A stretch of 37,637 nt of DNA from Ignavibacteria bacterium (GCA_026417495.1 JAOADD010000001.1:1-37637), one strand, 5' to 3'; positions 16,110 through 24,806 are shown, numbered from the stretch's first letter. Translations and numbers: made by a program. Notes: a model not told the origin generated them from the letters alone.

Positions 16110-16310
16110 CTATATTTTTGTAACGTTTGCCGCCTGTGGACCTTTTGGACCCTGTTCTATTTCGAATTGAACCTTATCACCTTTATTCAAAGTTTTGTAG
16201 CCTTCAACATTAATAGATTTGAAGTGCACAAATACATCAGGTTTTCCTTCTCGGGAAATAAATCCAAATCCTTTTTCAGGGTTGAACCACTTTACAGTTC
16301 CTTCTTCCAT
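16110..16310 (-). CDS. cspA: Cold-shock protein (CspA family)
   Basis: A 66-residue OB-fold nucleic-acid chaperone of full family length. Both RNA-binding motifs are intact: RNP1 KGFGFI (residues 13-18) and RNP2 VFVHF (26-30). The start [19 protein letters not shown] and the end [13 protein letters not shown] are textbook. Such proteins melt RNA structure at low temperature or act as general RNA chaperones. It is a single-gene unit: a terminator follows 15 bases after the stop, and a long AT-rich gap (16311-16564) precedes it, shared with the divergent queA. Which of the usual several csp paralogues this is cannot be told, so the symbol is nominal. Confidence 0.97.
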   Translation of the reverse strand: MEEGTVKWFNPEKGFGFISREGKPDVFVHFKSINVEGYKTLNKGDKVQFEIEQGPKGPQAANVTKI

Positions 16311-16564
16311 TTAAGAGATTTAATTAGTGCAAAAAAGATTAATTAAAGCAAAGTGTATAAATTTTTGTTTTAAACCCCAATCAAATACTATACTACATAC
16401 TATAGTTATAGCAATTTTGAGATGTAAAACTACGATTTATTTCACTTCATTGTAAATATATATTAATATTTAACCAACTGCAAGACTAAATACATATATA
16501 TTTATTGGTAATATTTTTATTTTAAACACTCTGAATATAATTAAGTCTTTTAATTTTGTAATTA

Positions 16565-17824
16565 ATGGATATATATAAGCAAATAAATATTAATGACTAT
16601 AATTATGAGTTACCTAAAAATTATATTGCCCAATTCCCTTTAAAGGAACGTGACAAGTCAAGATTATTAATATATCAGCGGGGTAACATTATGGAGGATA
16701 TTTTTTTTAATATAGATAAATACATACCCTTTAATTCACTTCTTATATTTAATGATACAAGAGTAATAAAGGCAAGACTATTTTTCAATAAGCCTACTGG
16801 TGCAAAAATAGAAATATTCTGTCTTGAACCAGAACAAGGGATGGAATTCTTACATACAGAGTTTAATGCTGTTGGGTGTTCTACCTGGAAATGTCTTGTT
16901 GGAAAAAGTGGAAAATGGAAACATAATGTCTTGGAAAAAGAGTTTCAGTATAATGACAAAACATATAAATTATTTGCCAGAGTAAAAGATAAAACTCCTG
17001 AATATTTTGTTATTGAATTTAAATGGGAACCCCCAAATATTAACTTTCATAGTATTTTAAAAATATTTGGGGAAACACCTTTACCTCCATATATTAAGAG
17101 GCAGGCATTACCTGGTGATGAATCTACATACCAAACAATTTATGCTCAAAAAAACGGCTCAGTTGCTGCTCCTACCGCAGGATTTCACTTTACAGATGAG
17201 ATTTTCAAAAAATTGGTAGAGAAAAACATAAAAACTCTGTATTTAACATTACATATTGGAATAGCGACATTTAAACCTGTGAAAAGTGAAATTATTGCTA
17301 AACACAAAATGCATTCTGAGTATATTTGTTTCGAGAAATCTTTGATTAAAACTCTTTATAACAATCTTGTTAATTTGGGTACAGATAGTTACAGAAAAAC
17401 TATTGCGGTTGGCACCACTTCAACCAGAGCACTTGAATCCTTATACTATTTAGGGACACAAATATCAAAACTTGGGGTAGAAAAATTACAGTCTAAATTA
17501 TTCTCCTTTAAAATTAATCAATGGGAACCCTACGAAACCTCTGTAAAAATTTCAACGAAGGAATCATTAGAGTTAATTTTAGAAGTAATGGAAAAAGAAT
17601 CTATAAACAAGATTTCAGGGGAAACAGAAATGATTATTGTTCCTGGCTTTCAATATAAATTTATCGATGGGTTAATTACAAATTTCCATTTACCTAAAAG
17701 TACATTGCTTTTATTAGTTTCGGCTTTTGTTGGAGATAAATGGAGGGAGATATATGATTACGCTTTAGAAAATAAGTTCAGATTCTTAAGTTATGGTGAT
17801 GGGAGCTTACTTTTTAAAGAATAA
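16565..17824 (+). CDS. queA: S-adenosylmethionine:tRNA ribosyltransferase-isomerase QueA
   Basis: QueA transfers and rearranges the ribosyl group of SAM onto preQ1 in tRNA, making epoxyqueuosine at the wobble base. Family blocks are present: the N-terminal YELPKNYIAQFPLKERDKSR, FNDTRVIKARL, GETPLPPYIKR, SVAAPTAGFHFT, TLHIGIATFKPV, GTTSTRALES, and the C-terminal TNFHLPKSTLLLLVSAFVG. At 419 residues it is longer than the ~345-residue E. coli enzyme. The extra length lies in the segment around residues 90-150 (an insertion with WKCLVGKSGKWKHNV) and in the region before the C-terminal block (about 285-345), as in other Bacteroidetes-group homologues. It starts an apparent run with the PLP enzyme 11 bases downstream. 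Confidence 0.93.
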   Translation: MDIYKQININDYNYELPKNYIAQFPLKERDKSRLLIYQRGNIMEDIFFNIDKYIPFNSLLIFNDTRVIKARLFFNKPTGAKIEIFCLEPEQGMEFLHTEFNAVGCSTWKCLVGKSGKWKHNVLEKEFQYNDKTYKLFARVKDKTPEYFVIEFKWEPPNINFHSILKIFGETPLPPYIKRQALPGDESTYQTIYAQKNGSVAAPTAGFHFTDEIFKKLVEKNIKTLYLTLHIGIATFKPVKSEIIAKHKMHSEYICFEKSLIKTLYNNLVNLGTDSYRKTIAVGTTSTRALESLYYLGTQISKLGVEKLQSKLFSFKINQWEPYETSVKISTKESLELILEVMEKESINKISGETEMIIVPGFQYKFIDGLITNFHLPKSTLLLLVSAFVGDKWREIYDYALENKFRFLSYGDGSLLFKE

Positions 17825-17835
17825 TTAAATTTAAA

Positions 17836-18783
17836 ATGGAGAAATTGAATAATTCTTTAATACCAACTCCTTTACATAAGCTTGAAGCAATATCGAAATA
17901 TCTTGAAGTAAATATATATTGTAAAAGGGACGACCTGACGGGATTTGCATTTGGCGGTAACAAGACCCGAAAGCTAGATTATTTAATTGCAGAAGCTAAG
18001 GAAAAGAGCTACAATACAATTGTGACAACAGGAGGGTTTCAATCTAATTTTTGCAGAATAACAGCTGCTTATGCAGTAAAAGAAGGGCTAGAAGCATACT
18101 TTGTTCTTGGTGGGAAAAAAAGACCCAATAAATTAACAGCGAACCTACTTTTGATGAAGATGTTTGGAGCAAAGTTAAGTTTTATTGAAACTGAAGATTG
18201 GGACCTGTGGGAAAGTGAAGCTATGAAATTAGCTGATAGATTGACTCAAAGAGGGAAAAAAGTCTATAGAATGCCAATCGGAGGTTCAAATTCAACGGGA
18301 ATACTTGGTTATATCGATTGTTTTAATGAAATTGTTTCTTACGAGAAGAAAAATAACATTTACTTTGACTTTATTATACATGCTTCTGGTTCTGCAGGGA
18401 CTCAATCAGGATTATTGATTGGTAAAGCAGTTAACAATTGGAATGGAAAAATTATTGGAATCTCGGTTGCTAAAAGTGCTAAGCAACTTATAAATGAAGT
18501 TCTTAAACTTTCTCATGAAGGAGGAAAAAAATACAATGTAAAAGTCAATTATAAGGATGTTATTGTTGATGATAAATACATCGGAAAAGGGTATGGAGTT
18601 CCTACACAAAAAGCAAGTGAAGCAATAAAAATTTTTGCAAAGTTAGAAGGTATATTACTTGATTCTGTATATTCTGCAAAAGCCGCAGCAGCTCTTATTG
18701 ATTATTGTAGGAAAAAACAGTTTAAGAAGAAGCAGAATATACTTTTTATTCATACAGGTGGTAATATTTATTTATTTAAATAA
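17836..18783 (+). CDS. PLP-dependent D-cysteine desulfhydrase / ACC deaminase family enzyme
   Basis: A 315-residue fold-type II PLP enzyme. The Schiff-base lysine is Lys43 in GGNKTRKLD, the family signature. The phosphate-binding segment TTGGFQSNFCR carries Ser69-Asn70, but the following residue is Phe71 where D-cysteine desulfhydrase and ACC deaminase usually have His (QSNHxR). Other blocks (MPIGGSNSTGILGYIDC, ASGSAGTQSGL, FIHTGG near the end) fit the family. Likely chemistry is elimination or deamination of a small D- or cyclic amino acid such as D-cysteine. The His-to-Phe change means the substrate should not be assumed. It follows queA by 11 bases and may share its transcript. Confidence 0.82.
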   Translation: MEKLNNSLIPTPLHKLEAISKYLEVNIYCKRDDLTGFAFGGNKTRKLDYLIAEAKEKSYNTIVTTGGFQSNFCRITAAYAVKEGLEAYFVLGGKKRPNKLTANLLLMKMFGAKLSFIETEDWDLWESEAMKLADRLTQRGKKVYRMPIGGSNSTGILGYIDCFNEIVSYEKKNNIYFDFIIHASGSAGTQSGLLIGKAVNNWNGKIIGISVAKSAKQLINEVLKLSHEGGKKYNVKVNYKDVIVDDKYIGKGYGVPTQKASEAIKIFAKLEGILLDSVYSAKAAAALIDYCRKKQFKKKQNILFIHTGGNIYLFK

Positions 18784-18848
18784 AGATTTTTGAATTTAAA
18801 AGATGCTTTTTTGTTTTGGTAAAAAAGTTTATCTTAAAATAAAAAATT

Positions 18849-19367
18849 ATGCCAAAACCAACACCAGAAGAATACCCTGAATTTTTCAAGATTTATGTTA
18901 GTCTTATTGAAGATGATGATATTGTAAGTATTTTATTAAATCAATCACAAGAGTTACAAGATTTATTAAAAAACATCTCTGAAGAAATTGCCAATAAAAG
19001 TTATGCTTTTGGTAAATGGACTTTAAAAGAAGTAGTTGGACATATGATTGATAATGAGAGATTATTTATTGCACGTGCATTGAGAATTGCAAGGGGAGAT
19101 AAGCAAAGATTACCTGGATATGATCAGGATTCTTATGTCAAAAACGGCAGGTTTTTTAGAAGAACACTTGAGGACTTATCCCAAGAGATGCTTTTGCTTC
19201 GCGTTGCGGATTTATTGTTAATTAAAAGTTTTGATGAAACTGAACTTGCTGAAAGAGGAATTGTAAACGATTATGAAATAACAGTGAATGCTATATTATA
19301 TGTACTTGCAGGTCATGAGAGGCATCATATTAATTACATAAAAGAAAATTATCTGGCTCAAAAATAA
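18849..19367 (+). CDS. DinB-fold (YfiT/DUF664-type) putative metal-dependent protein
   Basis: A 172-residue four-helix-bundle protein of the DinB/YfiT superfamily (not the DinB polymerase). Putative metal ligands are the His in VVGHMIDNERLFIARAL and the pair in AGHERHHINYIKENY. Between them lie AFGKWTLKEVVGHMID and YDQDSYV, both typical of the group. Members include thiol-dependent transferases (bacillithiol, mycothiol) and enzymes of unknown activity. Nothing here fixes the substrate. It sits 65 bases after the PLP enzyme on the same strand, with an AT-rich gap that may hold a weak hairpin. Confidence 0.8.
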   Translation: MPKPTPEEYPEFFKIYVSLIEDDDIVSILLNQSQELQDLLKNISEEIANKSYAFGKWTLKEVVGHMIDNERLFIARALRIARGDKQRLPGYDQDSYVKNGRFFRRTLEDLSQEMLLLRVADLLLIKSFDETELAERGIVNDYEITVNAILYVLAGHERHHINYIKENYLAQK

Positions 19368-19385
19368 ATTTTTTCAGGGATTCAA

Positions 19386-19934
19386 CTATTTGTTATTTGG
19401 GGATATAATTTCTTTCCAATTATTCCAATTAAGTCTCCTTTTCTCCTTAATATGCCTATTATAGGACCTATCATAAAGTATATGTTCCCATCTTGGTATC
19501 ACACATCCTGTTATTTCTGGTTTGTCGTCGATTAAATAATTACCATTTACTAAAGTTTTATCGTTTGTGAGTATTAGTTTATTAACCCAATCTTTTCCAA
19601 GATGTATTTCAACCCATTTGTATTTTTCAGTTACGCAATATTTATAGTTTCTAAAAGGACTTGTGCAGATAAAAACATTGTATCCCATTTCTTCCATCTG
19701 ATATATTGCTTGTTTTCCACCTTCAATTTCAGGTAATGATTCAATAAATCCTTCAGTAATTATGATTTCTGTAATTAGATCTTTGTATTCATCAGGCATT
19801 TCTTCCCTTAAATAGAATTTAGTCCTTTTATCTGGTGGTACAATGAACTTATCTGGGTGTCTTCTTTTCCATTCTTTATAAAATCCCCCATCAAAATCAG
19901 CAAGCACATCATCTAAATCAACAAGAATTATCAT
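19386..19934 (-). CDS. 5'(3')-deoxyribonucleotidase-like HAD phosphatase
   Basis: 182 residues of the NT5C-type HAD family, which dephosphorylates pyrimidine deoxynucleotides such as dTMP and dUMP. Motif I is at the very N-terminus: Asp6 and Asp8 in LVDLDDVLADFDGGF. Motif II is probably FICTSPFRN, and the acidic motif III is NYLIDDKPEI. This tight N-terminal arrangement fixes the start at 19934. It is convergent with the DinB-fold gene. A thymidylate synthase (thyX) lies 3.3 kb away on the other strand, so two enzymes touching the dTMP pool are in this window, but they are not in one operon. Confidence 0.85.
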   Translation of the reverse strand: MIILVDLDDVLADFDGGFYKEWKRRHPDKFIVPPDKRTKFYLREEMPDEYKDLITEIIITEGFIESLPEIEGGKQAIYQMEEMGYNVFICTSPFRNYKYCVTEKYKWVEIHLGKDWVNKLILTNDKTLVNGNYLIDDKPEITGCVIPRWEHILYDRSYNRHIKEKRRLNWNNWKEIISPNNK

Positions 19935-20291
19935 AAGTTTTTATTTTAATTAGTTTTTTACCAAAACAATGTAATTATTAATTCTATTAGTTTCAATAAA
20001 AAATTGTTTTTATCTTTAGATAAAGGTGAAAAATTTGTCAGCAACCTTTTGATAACTAAAAATATTTATTCTGTTAATAAATTTTAAACTCTTTTGGAAT
20101 TTCATATAGCCACGATAATTTTCAGTTCTTAGCGGTTAATCTATATTTTATATGAATATGATAATTACCAATTAGAATCTTTTTTAAGAATTTTATTTAT
20201 GTAAACTAAAGGTTTGTTTTAAAATAAATTCCTTTTAATTATATTTTTTTTTAAATAAATTACACAATAAATATAGAAAAAGGATATTATT
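19935..20291. other. Divergent intergenic region
   Basis: 357 bases between the nucleotidase and the ferredoxin-subunit gene, with no open frame of note. It must carry both promoters. Two things stand out: a 16-base palindrome TTTATCTTTAGATAAA (20009-20024), which I cannot assign, and a good Shine-Dalgarno AAAAAGGA at 20277-20284, seven bases before the ferredoxin ATG. No riboswitch or structured RNA is evident by eye. Confidence 0.5.
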
Positions 20292-20648
20292 ATGAACTCA
20301 AAATCAAGCACAGCGGAAACCAAACCAAGGAAGATAAAAGGAAAGACAATTATTGATATACAAAAATGCAAAGGTTGTGAGTTGTGTGTTACAGCCTGTA
20401 AAGAAGGCGCTATTTCAATGTCTAAAAAAATAAACAACATGGGGTACAGATATGCAGTTGTAATTAATGATTTGTGTACTGGTTGCGCTAACTGTGCACT
20501 TGTGTGTCCTGATGGTGTTATTAAGGTATATAGAGAAGGAAAGAAAAAGAAAGAACTGATTGCTACAATTTCAAATGTACAATCGGATATTAAAATTGAA
20601 ATAGATAACCCATCAAAAGAAGATCTTTCTAAAATGGATTATTTATAG
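20292..20648 (+). CDS. 2-oxoacid:ferredoxin oxidoreductase, 4Fe-4S (delta) subunit
   Basis: A 118-residue ferredoxin-like subunit with two 4Fe-4S motifs: CKGCELCVTAC (about residues 25-35) and CTGCANCALVCP (about 61-72). It has a ~20-residue basic N-terminal extension and a charged C-terminal tail. It supplies the electron path from the TPP active site to external ferredoxin in Vor/Kor-type complexes. It heads the cluster delta-alpha-beta-gamma-thyX and is one of the few genes here with a clear Shine-Dalgarno (AAAAAGGA, 7-base spacing). Gene naming differs between Vor and Kor systems and the substrate is unproven, so no symbol is given. Confidence 0.9.
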   Translation: MNSKSSTAETKPRKIKGKTIIDIQKCKGCELCVTACKEGAISMSKKINNMGYRYAVVINDLCTGCANCALVCPDGVIKVYREGKKKKELIATISNVQSDIKIEIDNPSKEDLSKMDYL

Positions 20649-20743
20649 CTTAATTATATAAAATAATCTTCAAGTATATTTCTTTTTGTGGTTTATTTGA
20701 AATTTAATTTAATTTTAAGAAATAAGAATTAAAAATCAATAAT

Positions 20744-21808
20744 ATGGAAGAGCATGATATAAGATTAATGAAGGGTAATGAAGCATTAGCAGAAGCTGCA
20801 ATACAAGCTGGCTGTGATGCTTTTTTTGGTTATCCAATAACCCCACAATCTGAGATTCCTGAGTATTTTTCTAGAGAGATGCCCAAAAGAGGAGGAGTGT
20901 TTTTGCAAGCGGAAAGTGAAATTGCATCTATTAATATGATATATGGTGCTGCTGGAGCTGGAGCAAGAGTAATGACAACTTCTTCTTCTCCAGGTATAAG
21001 TTTAATGCAAGAAGGTATTTCTTACATTGCTTGTGCTCAACTTCCATGTCTGATAGTTAATGTTAACCGTGGAGGACCAGGGCTTGGAACAATTCAACCT
21101 GCACAGGGAGATTATTTTCAAGCAACCAAAGGTGGAGGGCATGGGGATTATCGCCTGATTGTGTTAGCCCCTAATTCTGTTCAAGAAATGGCAGATTTTG
21201 TTTTCCTTGGTTTTGAGCTAGCCGATAAATACCGTAACCCTGTTATGATTTTATCAGATGGAGCAATAGGGCAAATGATGGAAAAAGTTGTTTTTAAGAA
21301 AAGAGAGATTAAAAGGGTTCCAAAACCATGGGCTACAACGGGTAAAACCAAAGATAGGGAAAGAAACATTATTACATCACTTTTTATTCAACCCGAAAAA
21401 ATGGAAGTTGTTAATATTGAGTTACAGAAAAAATATGAAGAAATATGTAAGAATGAAGTAAGATGTGAAGAAATTATGACTGAAGATGCTGAATATTTAG
21501 TGGTTGCTTATGGTTTGAGCGCAAGAATTTGCCATAAGACAGTACAACTTGCAAGAAATGAAGGTAAAAAGTGGGGACTTTTAAGACCTATAACACTTTA
21601 CCCGTTTCCATATAAACGTATTGAAGAGATCGCAAATCATTTAAAAGGTGCCGCAACAGTTGAGTTAAACGCAGGACAAATGGTAGAGGATTTAAAACTA
21701 GCTATAAATGGAAAAGTACCTGTAAGTTACTATGGTAGAATGGGAGGGATTATTCCTAGCCCTGAAGAAGTGAAAGAGAACCTTGAAAAAATTTTTGCAA
21801 AATTTTAA
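20744..21808 (+). CDS. 2-oxoacid:ferredoxin oxidoreductase, alpha subunit
   Basis: 354 residues forming the pyrimidine-binding and domain II part of the TPP enzyme. Family blocks: KGNEALAEAAIQAGCDAFFG then YPITPQSEIPEY; AESEIASINMIYGAAGAGAR; TTSSSPGISLMQEGISYIA; NVNRGGPGLGTIQPAQGDYF; and near the end VELNAGQMVEDL. The complex oxidatively decarboxylates a 2-oxoacid to the acyl-CoA, reducing ferredoxin, and can run in reverse for carbon fixation. The overall arrangement (short separate delta, alpha, beta, gamma) matches enzymes annotated as 2-oxoisovalerate (Vor) or 2-oxoglutarate (Kor) oxidoreductases. I cannot choose between them from sequence alone. Confidence 0.93.
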   Translation: MEEHDIRLMKGNEALAEAAIQAGCDAFFGYPITPQSEIPEYFSREMPKRGGVFLQAESEIASINMIYGAAGAGARVMTTSSSPGISLMQEGISYIACAQLPCLIVNVNRGGPGLGTIQPAQGDYFQATKGGGHGDYRLIVLAPNSVQEMADFVFLGFELADKYRNPVMILSDGAIGQMMEKVVFKKREIKRVPKPWATTGKTKDRERNIITSLFIQPEKMEVVNIELQKKYEEICKNEVRCEEIMTEDAEYLVVAYGLSARICHKTVQLARNEGKKWGLLRPITLYPFPYKRIEEIANHLKGAATVELNAGQMVEDLKLAINGKVPVSYYGRMGGIIPSPEEVKENLEKIFAKF

Positions 21809-21840
21809 TTAACGAAGAAAAAAATTAACATTATAATATT

Positions 21841-22644
21841 ATGGAAGAAGATAAAAAAATTGAAGTTCCAGAATGTTTAACAGAGGAGGATTTGGAAGGG
21901 TATGATTTAGTTTATGAAAGACCACATACCTTGACCGAAAAAAGATTTCATTACTGTCCTGGGTGTGGTCACAGCACAGTACATAAACTCCTTGGCGAAG
22001 TAATTGAAGAATTAGGTATTCAAGATAAAACTATTGGTGTTGCTCCTGTTGGATGTTCTGTTTTTGCATATGATTACCTTGATATTGATATGCAAGAAGC
22101 CGCTCATGGTAGAGCAACGGCAGTTGCTACGGGAATAAAACGAGTACTTCCTGATAGGTATGTATTTACTTATCAAGGGGATGGTGACCTTGCAGCAATA
22201 GGAACAGCAGAAACTATTCACACAGTTAATAGGGGAGAACATATATTAATAATCTTTATAAATAACGGCGTTTACGGTATGACCAGTGGACAAATGGCAC
22301 CGACTACTTTACCTGGAATGAAAACAACAACTTCCCCCTATGGTAGAGATGTAGGTAATGTTGGTTATCCTCTTAAAATGTGTGAATTACTTGCGAATTT
22401 ACCTGGTGCATATTATGTAACAAGACAAGCGGTTCATACTCCAAACCATGTTAGAAAATGTAAGAAAGCTCTAATAAATGGTTTTAAATATCAAGATTTG
22501 AAAAAAGGCACTTCTTTTGTAGAGATTGTTACAAATTGCCCATCAAACTGGAAAATGACACCGCTTGAGACCTTGAAATTTCTTGAAGAAGAAATGTTGA
22601 AATACTATCCTCTTGGTGATGTGAAATTGCCTCCAAAAGAATAA
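21841..22644 (+). CDS. 2-oxoacid:ferredoxin oxidoreductase, TPP-binding beta subunit
   Basis: 267 residues. The TPP/Mg2+ site is visible as GDGDLAAIG followed by NNGVYGMTSGQMAPTT. The N-terminal FHYCPGCGHSTVHKLLGEVI carries the CPGCGH motif of this subunit family, and VAPVGCSVF and AAHGRATAVATGIKR follow. Together with alpha it forms the active site. The wording of the HGRATA block and the DIDMQEAAHG segment resembles Vor-type rather than pyruvate-type enzymes. It lies 32 bases after alpha and 32 before gamma, so it is clearly within one operon. Confidence 0.94.
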   Translation: MEEDKKIEVPECLTEEDLEGYDLVYERPHTLTEKRFHYCPGCGHSTVHKLLGEVIEELGIQDKTIGVAPVGCSVFAYDYLDIDMQEAAHGRATAVATGIKRVLPDRYVFTYQGDGDLAAIGTAETIHTVNRGEHILIIFINNGVYGMTSGQMAPTTLPGMKTTTSPYGRDVGNVGYPLKMCELLANLPGAYYVTRQAVHTPNHVRKCKKALINGFKYQDLKKGTSFVEIVTNCPSNWKMTPLETLKFLEEEMLKYYPLGDVKLPPKE

Positions 22645-22676
22645 CTATAAATAGAAAATATTTAAATAAATTTTTT

Positions 22677-23228
22677 ATGGTAGAAGAAATAATTTTTGCT
22701 GGCTTTGGCGGACAGGGAGTATTGTCAATGGGACAAACTCTTGCTTATGCTGCAATGAAGCAAGGAAAGAATGTTTCCTGGATGCCTTCATATGGTCCTG
22801 AAATGAGGGGGGGAACCGCAAATTGTATAACCATTGTTTCAAATGAAACAATTAGTTCTCCCATAGTCTCTCGATTTGATACTGCTGTTGTGTTAAATCA
22901 ACCATCAATGGAAAAATTTGGGGAAAGAGTTAAGCCAAATGGCGTTTTAATTTATGAAGCAACAAATATCCTGAAAGTTGTTGATAGAAATGATATAGAA
23001 ATTTATCCAATTCCAGCAGCAGAAGAAGCTAATAAATTGCATAATACTAAAGTGACTAATATGGTATTGCTTGGTGCATACTTGGAAAGAAAACCACTTG
23101 TGAGTATAGATTCAATAATTGATGCCCTGAAAGAAGTATTACCAGAGAGATACCACCATTTATTAACTGTTAACAGAGAAGCTTTAACTGTCGGAAGCAA
23201 TATTATGAAGTCTTTGATGGCTAAATAA
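22677..23228 (+). CDS. 2-oxoacid:ferredoxin oxidoreductase, gamma subunit
   Basis: 183 residues of the gamma (CoA-side) domain. Signature blocks are IIFAGFGGQGVLSMGQTLAY, PSYGPEMRGGTANCI, SRFDTAVVLNQPS and NMVLLGAYL. It completes the four-subunit complex. Its TAA stop overlaps the thyX ATG by one base (TAATG), so translation of the two is probably coupled. Confidence 0.94.
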   Translation: MVEEIIFAGFGGQGVLSMGQTLAYAAMKQGKNVSWMPSYGPEMRGGTANCITIVSNETISSPIVSRFDTAVVLNQPSMEKFGERVKPNGVLIYEATNILKVVDRNDIEIYPIPAAEEANKLHNTKVTNMVLLGAYLERKPLVSIDSIIDALKEVLPERYHHLLTVNREALTVGSNIMKSLMAK

Positions 23229-23932
23229 TGAAAAGAAAAGTCTTAGATAAAGGATTTGTTGAACTTATTGATTATATTGGTAGCGACTTAACTGTAGTAA
23301 ACTCTGCAAGAGTATCTTTTGGAAAACAAAAGGGGACATTTGACGAAAGAGATAGAATTCTTGTAAAATTTCTAGCAGAAAACAAACATTACTCACCATT
23401 TCGCCATCTAATTGTCCAATTTCATATTAAAGCACCTGAATTTGTAATGAGGCAATGGTATAAGCATGTAGTTGGTATTGAAACAAGTTCAAGCTATCCT
23501 ACAAAGGACCATGCATGGAATGAAATAAGTGGCAGGTATGTACCTGTTTCAGACTTTTATTATCCCACAAATTGGCGTCAGCAATCAGAAGATAACCGAC
23601 AAGCTTCAGAAGGCTCAATAGAAAATCAGGAAGAAGCAAACAAAATATTTAATAATGCAATGTCTCTGCTAACTGAAATGTATGAGAAACTACTTTCGCT
23701 TGGTGTAGCAAAGGAACAGGCGAGGATTATTTTACCATTAAACCTCTATACTGAAGTGTATTGGACAGCATCATTTCAAGCAATTATGAATTTCCTTGAC
23801 TTAAGAGATGACCCGCATGCGCAGTGGGAAATTCGTGAGTATGCACTTGTAATTAGAGACATTATGTTTGAAATATATCCTGAGACTACTAAGATATGGT
23901 TTGAAGTGCACGATAAGCTAAAAACAAAGTAA
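23228..23932 (+). CDS. thyX: Flavin-dependent thymidylate synthase ThyX, variant motif
   Basis: ThyX makes dTMP from dUMP with FAD, NADPH and methylene-tetrahydrofolate, replacing ThyA. Family features are NSARVSFGK (25-33), SPFRHLIVQFHIKAPEFVMR and the C-terminal LRDDPHAQWEIREYA. The canonical RHRxxSxNExSxR motif is changed: RQWYKHV (75-81) replaces the RQW[FY]RHR form, and about a dozen extra residues (GIETSSSYPTKD) come before WNEISGRY (97-104). The catalytic Ser and final Arg remain. The gene overlaps the oxidoreductase gamma subunit by one base and is followed 24 bases on by a strong terminator. The 234-residue length is normal. Confidence 0.92.
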   Translation: MKRKVLDKGFVELIDYIGSDLTVVNSARVSFGKQKGTFDERDRILVKFLAENKHYSPFRHLIVQFHIKAPEFVMRQWYKHVVGIETSSSYPTKDHAWNEISGRYVPVSDFYYPTNWRQQSEDNRQASEGSIENQEEANKIFNNAMSLLTEMYEKLLSLGVAKEQARIILPLNLYTEVYWTASFQAIMNFLDLRDDPHAQWEIREYALVIRDIMFEIYPETTKIWFEVHDKLKTK

Positions 23933-23956
23933 GAAGAATTATTTATAATTTATATT

Positions 23957-23990
23957 ATGCTTCATTTATTTAGTAAATGAAGCATTTTGT
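23957..23990 (+). terminator. Intrinsic terminator after the oxidoreductase-thyX operon
   Basis: A perfect 12-base-pair stem, ATGCTTCATTTA (23957-23968) with TAAATGAAGCAT (23974-23985), has a 5-base loop and is followed by TTTGTTTTAT. It starts 24 bases after the thyX stop. Confidence 0.85.
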
Positions 23991-24013
23991 TTTATAGAAA
24001 AAGAAATTGTTTT

Positions 24014-24664
24014 TTAAATATAACCTTTTATCCAATAATAAATTAATTTCATATACTCAGATATTACATTCCGAAAACCATCAGCGTAGTTCCACCAGTT
24101 TGTTGTATTATAATCGGTGTAATAAACCGAGCAATAAATTTGAATACCTTGGGGAATTAGAATCTTCTTATAAGCATTAAAACTTCTTTTAGAATGAAAT
24201 GCTTCTGTTAATAAAATTACTTTGCTATAACCATACTTTTTAAGAGAGTCGGATATTATATTTGATTTAGTAAAAGTATATGGGTGTTCTATATGATAAT
24301 AAAAAAATCGATAATTAAACTTATATCCTAAAGAATCCAATGTTTCTTTCAGCACCTTTCCAAGTTTTTCTTCAGGGATAATATTTTGTTTAGAAGGTAA
24401 TCTTATTATCCATACTTCTTTACAACTTTTTTCACTATAAAGGGAATTGCACTTTTCAATACATGGCTTTATTAAATTGTCTTCTTCCATCAAAATAACA
24501 TCTGCGGTATTTGTTTGTAGTTCTTGTATGATTAGGAAATTTGCAATACTAGTTAGAATGGGCTTTTGAAAAATATAAACTAAAATTATTAAAACAATTA
24601 GTACAACTAATTTGAACCGAATTGTAAATTTTTTTCCTTTTGCTTCTTTAAAAATAAATCCCAC
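24014..24664 (-). CDS. YdcF/SanA-like DUF218 membrane-anchored protein
   Basis: 216 residues with one N-terminal membrane helix (about 16-35) and an extracytoplasmic alpha/beta domain. The best family marks are KVILLTEAFHSKRSFNAYKK (the 'LVTsdfHmpRa' block of DUF218) and the C-terminal WWNYADGFRNVISEYMKLIY. The usual first motif (aDaIVVLGgg) is degenerate: ADVILMEEDN. ElyC/SanA/YdcF proteins act in envelope maintenance, but their enzymatic activity is not settled. The start is GTG at 24664: an in-frame TAA lies immediately upstream (24665-24667) and the next Met is well past the membrane helix, so the initiator is forced. Confidence 0.65.
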   Translation of the reverse strand: MGFIFKEAKGKKFTIRFKLVVLIVLIILVYIFQKPILTSIANFLIIQELQTNTADVILMEEDNLIKPCIEKCNSLYSEKSCKEVWIIRLPSKQNIIPEEKLGKVLKETLDSLGYKFNYRFFYYHIEHPYTFTKSNIISDSLKKYGYSKVILLTEAFHSKRSFNAYKKILIPQGIQIYCSVYYTDYNTTNWWNYADGFRNVISEYMKLIYYWIKGYI

Positions 24665-24806
24665 TTAACTAATTTTTAAGTTTTACATAAATTACAATGT
24701 ATAAATTTATCAAACAATTAATTTAAGAAAGCATGTATTTTAGAAAAATTTATCACTTTATATGATTGAAAAATGTATGTAAATTAACATAAAAAATCTT
24801 TACAAA

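Noticed and set aside
18849-19367. Naming this gene dinB
   Set aside because: It belongs to the DinB/YfiT four-helix fold family; the true DinB-type polymerase is at 14628-15944.
20009-20024. TTTATCTTTAGATAAA palindrome upstream of the oxidoreductase operon as an operator
   Set aside because: A/T-rich 16-base palindromes are expected by chance in such a genome, and no second copy was seen.
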